Source: an uncultured Prevotellaceae bacterium (GTDB lineage: Bacteria > Bacteroidota > Bacteroidia > Bacteroidales > Bacteroidaceae). Taken from it: 10,320 nt of DNA. The stretch lies in the NCBI GenBank assembly GCA_946539475.1, contig CAMNHM010000096.1, positions 1 to 10,320 of the forward strand. The letters run 5' to 3'. Position 1 is the first letter of the stretch; every line of letters starts with the position of its first letter. Positions 5,902 to 10,320 of this stretch are shown one piece after another. The translations under genes and the position numbers were made by a program. Below the pieces are notes generated by a model, which saw only the letters and a list, made by a program, of their open reading frames with translations, ran no database searches and was not told the origin of the DNA.

Positions 5902-7445
5902 CCGTCCCTAAGATAGATGCCACGCGTGGGAGGCGTGGAGAGACGGCGCCCCTGCAGGTCGTAATACATAGGACGCGATGCCCCACCGGCAATGGCGGGC
6001 GACGAGATGCCTGTATAGCTGTTCCAGCCGCCGGCCCGATCCTCAAGGGTGACAACCCGTTCGTCGGTCATACATTTAGTCCACTCCGCCTTGCTTGTCT
6101 TATCGACAAACTTGCCATCCCAAGTCTGATACCATGGCATCCACCACGACCAGACGGCCTCCTCCTCGAACTCCAGGTCGATGTCAGGGATGGGGCCGTT
6201 TTCTGAGAGAGCAATAATCTTCTTGCCCTGCGTGAGCGTCTTCAGCTTGTCGAATGTGGAATAGCTACTAGAGTAGTCGAAGTCATTATTATAGATATCG
6301 GCAGAGACGATGTCATAGTAGTCGCTGCCAGGATTCCAGTCAGTATCGTTCTCCCCGGCGTTCCATACCCAGAGAACATTGTGAACGCCTTTGACATTCA
6401 CCATCTCGTCGTAGACGAGGTGATAGAGTTTTACGAACGGACCGGCACCCTCGCGCCCCCACCAGAACCATCCACCGCTCGCCTCATGGAGTGGACGGAA
6501 GATGCAAGCCATCCCTGCATTCTGAAGTTCGAGGAAGAAATCGGCAACGGCATCGATATCCTTAACGATAAGTTTGTAGAGCGCAGACGACGTGTTCCAA
6601 CTGCCATCGGCTTTCAAGGCATCGGATATTCTCATGGTGCAGCCAGAAGTATAGAACTCTCCTGTCTTACGGCTGGGATCCCGCCAGTGCCACGTGAATG
6701 CCGGCAGACCGCCTCGGCGATAGGTATCCTTGGCCAGGTTGACGGAAGACCGCGTGTACGACTTGAACCAGGAATCATTCTCATTGATGCCCGTAGCATT
6801 CATGAAGTCGAAGCCCACCAGGGCCGGATAGCGCCCAGATGCCTGATAGACAGCCTTCACGTCGGCATGCTGTCGTACGTCGCCATTGGCACCTCCCATG
6901 TCACCCGTCATAATACCCGAGACGGTCTTCTTACCGAAGTTGTCGTAGAGGAAGGTGTACATCTCCTTGGCAGCCGATGATGCGTGGGGATCGACAGGCG
7001 AGGAAGCGATATCGAATGCCAGCGAGCTGCTATTGGCTTCAATACGGATATAGTCGATGCGGAACCAGGTCCAGTTAGGCGTGATGACGATGCTGTTGCT
7101 GCCAGCCTTCATGATATAGGTGCCCACGGAGGTCTCCGCCTGCCCATTAACCTGGAAGCTGCCAGTACCACCATTGACAGAGATATTGACTTTCTTCTCA
7201 CCATAAAGGCCGTCGTAGCCCACATAGATGGTGTACTTCCCCCTCTCGGCAGCACTGAAGGAGAAGGTAATCCTTGCACTGCTCTCAGTCAGTTCGAGCG
7301 CCTTTCCACCCGAATACTTACTGTCTGTGACCAGCTTGCAATTCGAGTAAGAGGCGTCTTCCGCCTCCATTTTCGTGTCGCCAAAAGCCTGTATGGCACA
7401 CAGGCTCCAGAACAGCACGGCAAGTAGTAGCGAATGTTTCTTCAT
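5880..7445 (-). CDS. Secreted mannan endo-1,4-beta-mannosidase, CBM35-GH26
   Basis: This enzyme should cut beta-1,4-mannan, galactomannan or glucomannan chains outside the cytoplasm. The 521-residue protein has a signal peptide (MKKHSLLLAVLFWSL..., probable cut near AFGD at 20-23). The cysteine at 16 is in a poor lipobox, so signal peptidase I is more likely. Residues 24-137 resemble a CBM35-type carbohydrate-binding module (MEAEDASYS at the start, NWTWFRIDYIRIE at the end). Residues about 155-470 are GH26: acid/base E321 in RPLHEASGGWFWWG and nucleophile E415 in ALSENGP. Residues 493-521 (YYDLQGRRLS..., GIYLRDGKKV) look like the short C-terminal tails of Prevotella exoproteins and may be a type IX secretion signal; this is inference. 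It starts 24 nt after the patatin gene. No SusC/SusD pair is in the window, so a polysaccharide utilisation locus is not shown. Confidence 0.9.
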   Translation of the reverse strand: MKKHSLLLAVLFWSLCAIQAFGDTKMEAEDASYSNCKLVTDSKYSGGKALELTESSARITFSFSAAERGKYTIYVGYDGLYGEKKVNISVNGGTGSFQVNGQAETSVGTYIMKAGSNSIVITPNWTWFRIDYIRIEANSSSLAFDIASSPVDPHASSAAKEMYTFLYDNFGKKTVSGIMTGDMGGANGDVRQHADVKAVYQASGRYPALVGFDFMNATGINENDSWFKSYTRSSVNLAKDTYRRGGLPAFTWHWRDPSRKTGEFYTSGCTMRISDALKADGSWNTSSALYKLIVKDIDAVADFFLELQNAGMACIFRPLHEASGGWFWWGREGAGPFVKLYHLVYDEMVNVKGVHNVLWVWNAGENDTDWNPGSDYYDIVSADIYNNDFDYSSSYSTFDKLKTLTQGKKIIALSENGPIPDIDLEFEEEAVWSWWMPWYQTWDGKFVDKTSKAEWTKCMTDERVVTLEDRAGGWNSYTGISSPAIAGGASRPMYYDLQGRRLSTPPTRGIYLRDGKKVIAP

Positions 7446-7469
7446 GTAGATATCAGTTAGTTAGACGTT

Positions 7470-8321
7470 TTAACACCTTTCGTAGAACGCTATTATCTCG
7501 TCCAGACGTCGCTCACCCTCCGCGCGTCCCATGTCGTAGACGGTCTGCATCTGGTCAGGATCGTGGGAGACATGCCCGATGGGGATGGGCCCTGACGGAC
7601 GAATGACAAGGCATCGTTGCTGACGCTCCGCCTCACGGACATCATCCAGCTGACGATTGTACATCACATGTCGTTGCGCGAGGGCTTCAATCATGCGGGG
7701 ATAGCGAAGTAAGGCAATACGCATGAGGGGCATAAGGCGGTTGCGCTCCTTGACATAGCCTTCGGGCTGCGTCAATATGACAACGTTACGGTCGTAGCCC
7801 TCCTTTTCAAAGAAAGCCAGCGGAATGGAGTCTGCCACACCGCCGTCGAGCACCTTCCAACCCTCCAGCTCGACGATCCTCGACGCCAACGGCATCGATG
7901 CCGAGGCGCGTATCCAGTCGTAGGTGAGAGCCCCCGACCGTTCGAGACGCTTATAGACGGGCAGCCCCGTCAGCACATCGGTACATACGACAAAGAAAGC
8001 CATTGGATTGGCTTCAAAAGCCTCATCGTCGAACACGTCGAGCTCACTGGGGACGACATGATAGGCAAAGTCTGCATTAAAGAGGTCGCCCGTCTTCAGC
8101 CACGACAGCCAGCTGCAGTAACGCTTGTCGCGCGCAAAGCGCTTATTATAACGGATAGCACGACCAGGCTGCCGAGACTTATAGTTACAGCCAAAAGCAG
8201 CACCTGCCGACACGCCAACAAGTCCGTCGGGCTCGATGCCGGCCTCCATCATCACATCGGTGACACCTGCCGAGAAGAGCCCGCGCATGGCGCCTCCCTC
8301 AAGAACCAACCCCCTCTTCAT
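7470..8321 (-). CDS. Patatin-like phospholipase family protein
   Basis: This is a predicted cytoplasmic or membrane-associated lipid acyl hydrolase with a Ser-Asp dyad. In the 283-residue protein the oxyanion loop is GGAMRG (residues 9-14), the nucleophile elbow GVSAG has Ser38, and the catalytic aspartate is D159 in VLDGG. The MKRGLVLEGGAMRGLFSAG opening and overall length match the compact bacterial YjjU-like patatins. There is no signal peptide, so it is not a secreted toxin of the ExoU kind. The substrate is unknown. The start at 8321 lies 23 nt inside the original end of the symporter gene, with an AAAGAGAGA stretch upstream. With that upstream gene broken, translation of the remnant now ends at 8405, about 84 nt short of this start, so any translational coupling has probably been lost. 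The mannanase gene follows after 24 nt. Confidence 0.9.
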   Translation of the reverse strand: MKRGLVLEGGAMRGLFSAGVTDVMMEAGIEPDGLVGVSAGAAFGCNYKSRQPGRAIRYNKRFARDKRYCSWLSWLKTGDLFNADFAYHVVPSELDVFDDEAFEANPMAFFVVCTDVLTGLPVYKRLERSGALTYDWIRASASMPLASRIVELEGWKVLDGGVADSIPLAFFEKEGYDRNVVILTQPEGYVKERNRLMPLMRIALLRYPRMIEALAQRHVMYNRQLDDVREAERQQRCLVIRPSGPIPIGHVSHDPDQMQTVYDMGRAEGERRLDEIIAFYERC

Positions 8322-8776
8322 GGTGTATCTCTCTTTCGCGTTCTACTTCAGCCTCGTTCACCATTGCACACACACACGAGTCCGACCAAACGTTCTCGGC
8401 AGTCTCAACCATGTCGATGATCGTGTAGATAGGCAGGATGATGCCTAGCACCGCTACTGGTGCACCGACGCCCGACATCAGCGAGAGGGTAAGGAAATAG
8501 CAGCCCATGGGCACACCGGCATTGCCAATGGCCGAGACCACAGAAATGAGTATCCACAACAGAATGGTCGACAACGACAGCTCCTGACCCTTTTGAGCCA
8601 AACGTAGAGAACGTCGTGACGACTGCCAGGACGATGGTGGGCACAGCCAGCAACTGAAACAATCGGGTATAAACCTCAGCGACAAATGCCGTCACCTTGT
8701 CGAGCCACTGACAGCCCAACATCCCTAACAGCACACCCACGACAAGTGCTCCTATCCAAAGTACCATTCTCTTCAT
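8299..8776 (-). pseudogene. Dicarboxylate/amino-acid:cation symporter remnant (internal deletion plus frameshift)
   Basis: Two pieces of a DAACS-family sodium/proton-coupled transporter are visible in different frames. The first runs from the ATG at 8776 (MKRMVLWIG) to about 8590: about 60 residues with two membrane helices and a TRLFQLLAVPTIVLAV motif typical of the family N-terminus. The second, in the next frame, runs from about 8590 to the TGA at 8299: TILLWILISVVSAIGNAGVPMGC, then GIILPIYTIIDMVETAENVW and SDSCVCAMVNEAE. These match the family's C-terminal helix 7, hairpin 2 and helix 8, which bind substrate and cation. Together they give about 160 residues, against roughly 400 for an intact member, so over half the protein, including most of the transport core, is missing. 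From 8776 the reading frame goes out of register and stops at 8405. It cannot be a working transporter. Promoter and start codon remain intact. Confidence 0.82.
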
Positions 8777-8784
8777 ATCCGCTG

Positions 8785-8816
8785 CAAAGTTACAAATTAG
8801 CAAGCGAAATACCAAA
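8785..8816 (-). promoter_or_regulatory. Promoter of the symporter remnant, Bacteroidetes type
   Basis: On the minus strand TTTG (8816-8813), 20 nt, then TAACTTTG (8792-8785) matches the Bacteroidetes consensus. The predicted start near 8781 leaves about 5 nt before the ATG at 8776. It probably still drives transcription of the patatin and mannanase genes. Its -33 element is only 6 bp from the -33 element of the divergent tcdA promoter. Confidence 0.72.
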
Positions 8817-8822
8817 ATAATT

Positions 8823-8852
8823 TTTGTATTTTCATTTTATTGATTACCTTTG
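8823..8852 (+). promoter_or_regulatory. tcdA promoter, Bacteroidetes type
   Basis: TTTG at 8823-8826 and TACCTTTG at 8845-8852 are separated by 18 nt, slightly short of the usual 19-21. The predicted transcription start is near 8856, which gives a leader of about 16 nt before the ATG at 8872. This also excludes the upstream TTG at 8824 as translation start, since it would lie inside the promoter. Confidence 0.72.
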
Positions 8853-8871
8853 CACACAAATCCTACACAAG

Positions 8872-9672
8872 ATGGCAATTGAACAAGCTATTTTCCGTCG
8901 TACAGAGTTGCTGCTTGGCGACGAGGCAATGAAAGAAATCAGCAGCAAGCGCGTGATAATCTTTGGCGTGGGAGGCGTCGGCTCATGGTGCGCAGAGAGC
9001 CTGATACGCTCAGGCATCCGGCGGCTGACCATCGTCGACAGCGACCGCGTATGCATCACCAACATCAACCGCCAGCTGATGGCTACAACGCAGACAGTGG
9101 GGCAAGTGAAGGTGGAGGCACTCCAAGAGCGACTGCTGACCATCAACCCATCCGCCGACATCGATGCGCGTCAGGAGATCTTCAACGAGCAGACGGCTGC
9201 GAGCTTCGACCTCGAGAGCTACGACTATATCATCGACGCCATCGACTCGCTGAAGGACAAGGCGCTGCTCATCCTCATGGCAACGGCCATGAAGGTGAAG
9301 TTCTTCTCGTCGATGGGCGCAGCCCTGAAGCTCGACCCGACACGCATCCGCGTCGCTGAGTTCTGGAAAATCAGCGGCGACCCACTGGCACGCGCCCTCC
9401 GCAAACGCTTCAAGCGCGACGGACGCTATCCTAAACGAAAGTTTATGTGTGTCTTCTCCGACGAGCTGCTCACCAACCAAGGACATAATGCCACATGCGG
9501 AACTGAGCAGTGTATGTGTCCCAAGGCCTCGAAAGGCCCTGGCGACCCTACACTGCTCAATCACGAATGGTGCTCGTCAAAAGCTCAGATCAACGGCACC
9601 CTGGCCCACATCACCGCCATCTTCGGCTTTATTCTGGCAGGACTGGTGCTTCAGGATGCTATAAAGGAATGA
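8872..9672 (+). CDS. tcdA: tRNA threonylcarbamoyladenosine dehydratase (ThiF/E1-like)
   Basis: TcdA activates the carboxyl group of t6A37 in tRNA with ATP and closes it to cyclic t6A, improving decoding of ANN codons. The 266-residue protein (E. coli TcdA: 268) starts MAIEQAIFRR; a TTG frame extension to 8824 was rejected because it overlaps the promoter. The E1/ThiF Rossmann motif is GVGGVG at 32-37, followed by IVDSDRV (54-60), the ATP-binding NINRQ (64-68) and IDAIDS (121-126). YPKRKFMCVFSDE (186-198) and the C-terminal NGTLAHITAIFGF are typical of TcdA rather than ThiF or MoeB. A cysteine cluster lies between these two segments (C209, C214, C216, C234) and is not part of E. coli TcdA as I remember it. 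It may bind a metal (inference). Single-gene transcript from its own promoter; the stop is one base from that of the convergent gene. Confidence 0.93.
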   Translation: MAIEQAIFRRTELLLGDEAMKEISSKRVIIFGVGGVGSWCAESLIRSGIRRLTIVDSDRVCITNINRQLMATTQTVGQVKVEALQERLLTINPSADIDARQEIFNEQTAASFDLESYDYIIDAIDSLKDKALLILMATAMKVKFFSSMGAALKLDPTRIRVAEFWKISGDPLARALRKRFKRDGRYPKRKFMCVFSDELLTNQGHNATCGTEQCMCPKASKGPGDPTLLNHEWCSSKAQINGTLAHITAIFGFILAGLVLQDAIKE

Positions 9673-9673
9673 A

Positions 9674-10320
9674 TCAGGCGTCCTGCCCTACTGCGCGGAA
9701 GCTGGCAAGATCCTCTACGCGGAAGGCCTTGATATAGGCGCTCTTGCCGATGATATCCTCAGCTGCCATACGCACGTAGACATTAGCGCTCTTCTCGAAC
9801 AGCTCGGGAGCCTTGGTGGCATCGCGGAGGATGAGCAGCGACATCACCAGCTCGGCCGTCATATCATAGAGGCGACGGGCCAGGAAGTCGTGAGCCTCCT
9901 GATTGTCGAGTGCCTTGACGGTGGCGACGGCTTCCTCATAGGCAGAGATGAGCTGCTCCACACAGGCCTTCAAGCCCTTCAGACTCTCGCTCACCTCCAG
10001 CTCGGCGAACATCTCCTTGATGTTGTTGAGCATCGTGCCATTCGAGATGTAACGGATGGCGGCAACGACCTGCAGCTGCGTCGTACCCTCATAGATAGAG
10101 AAGATGCGGGCGTCGCGATAGAGACGCTGGCTCTTGTACTCCATGATGAAGCCCGAACCTCCATGCACGCTGATGGCGTCGTAGGCATTCTGGTTGGCAT
10201 ACTCTGAGTTCATGCCCTTGGCCAGCGGGGTGAAGGCATCGGCCAGACGCTGATACTTCTTCAGCTCCTGCTTCTCCTCGGGGGTGAGCTTGCGGTCGGT
10301 GCGCTCGATGTCCTCAAGGC
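9674..10320 (-). CDS. Acyl-CoA dehydrogenase, C-terminal part (N-terminus outside window)
   Basis: This flavoenzyme oxidises acyl-CoA to enoyl-CoA and passes electrons to electron-transferring flavoprotein. About 215 residues are visible, and the frame stays open to the window edge, so the 179-codon stretch from the ATG at 10213 is internal, not a start. The visible part includes a charged helix (RTDRKLTPEEKQELKKYQRL), the helical core (ISVHGGSGF, QRLYRDARIFSI) and YEGTTQLQ, the family motif whose glutamate (codon 10088-10090) is the catalytic base in medium-chain enzymes. About 137 residues follow that motif, against roughly 20 in short and medium-chain enzymes, so this is the longer type with an extra C-terminal helical domain. 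The substrate cannot be told from this part. No terminator lies between its stop and that of tcdA. Confidence 0.92.
   Translation of the reverse strand, partial: LEDIERTDRKLTPEEKQELKKYQRLADAFTPLAKGMNSEYANQNAYDAISVHGGSGFIMEYKSQRLYRDARIFSIYEGTTQLQVVAAIRYISNGTMLNNIKEMFAELEVSESLKGLKACVEQLISAYEEAVATVKALDNQEAHDFLARRLYDMTAELVMSLLILRDATKAPELFEKSANVYVRMAAEDIIGKSAYIKAFRVEDLASFRAVGQDA

Noticed and set aside
8824..8871. TTG-initiated N-terminal extension of tcdA by 16 residues
   Set aside because: It overlaps the -33 and -7 promoter elements and adds residues that are not part of the family; the ATG at 8872 gives the normal length.
9523..9540. GGCCT-CGAA-AGGCC hairpin inside tcdA
   Set aside because: It is within coding sequence, has a short stem and no T tract, and fits codon constraint better than a regulatory role.
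1..10320. Mobile element, phage, CRISPR or toxin-antitoxin system
   Set aside because: No transposase, integrase, terminal inverted repeats, regularly spaced repeats or antitoxin-like small gene pairs were found on either strand.

Overview
The window looks like chromosomal DNA from an anaerobic member of the Bacteroidales, most likely Prevotella or a close relative. Four intergenic regions were searched for promoters, and the matches follow the Bacteroidetes pattern (TTG or TTTG, 18-20 nt, TAnnTTTG) rather than the E. coli sigma-70 pattern. Strong Shine-Dalgarno sequences are mostly absent. The gene set fits too: class III ribonucleotide reductase with its activase, a CBM35-GH26 mannanase with a short sorting-like C-terminus, and a Bacteroidetes-style acyl-CoA dehydrogenase. 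The genus is an inference, not a measurement.

Left block (1-2842, all minus strand): dacB (PBP4-type peptidoglycan carboxypeptidase), then an unrecognised 155-residue protein, then nadB (L-aspartate oxidase, cut by the window edge). Small gaps and no visible internal promoter suggest one operon, driven by a promoter so close to the dacB ATG that its mRNA should be nearly leaderless.

Central block (2843-5901, plus strand): a 363-bp divergent intergenic region carries a good promoter and a roughly 110-nt leader with a 19-bp direct repeat that can fold into a hairpin. It leads into nrdD and nrdG, the oxygen-sensitive ribonucleotide reductase and its radical-SAM activase. A perfect 12-bp inverted repeat lies between them. 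A Rho-independent terminator after nrdG reaches into the end of the convergent mannanase gene.

Right block (5880-8776, minus strand): a decayed dicarboxylate/amino-acid:cation symporter gene, a patatin-like phospholipase, and a secreted GH26 beta-mannanase. The symporter keeps its promoter, N-terminus and C-terminal transport motif but has lost the middle of the protein and changed frame. Back to back with it is tcdA (plus strand, tRNA t6A-to-ct6A dehydratase), whose stop lies one base from the stop of a convergent, partial acyl-CoA dehydrogenase gene (9674 to the window end).

Most of the window is ordinary housekeeping and metabolic DNA. I found no phage, transposase, CRISPR, RNA gene or defence system. 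The best leads are the repeat and hairpin leader of nrdD, the nrdD-nrdG intergenic hairpin, the internally deleted symporter, and the unknown protein in the dacB-nadB operon.
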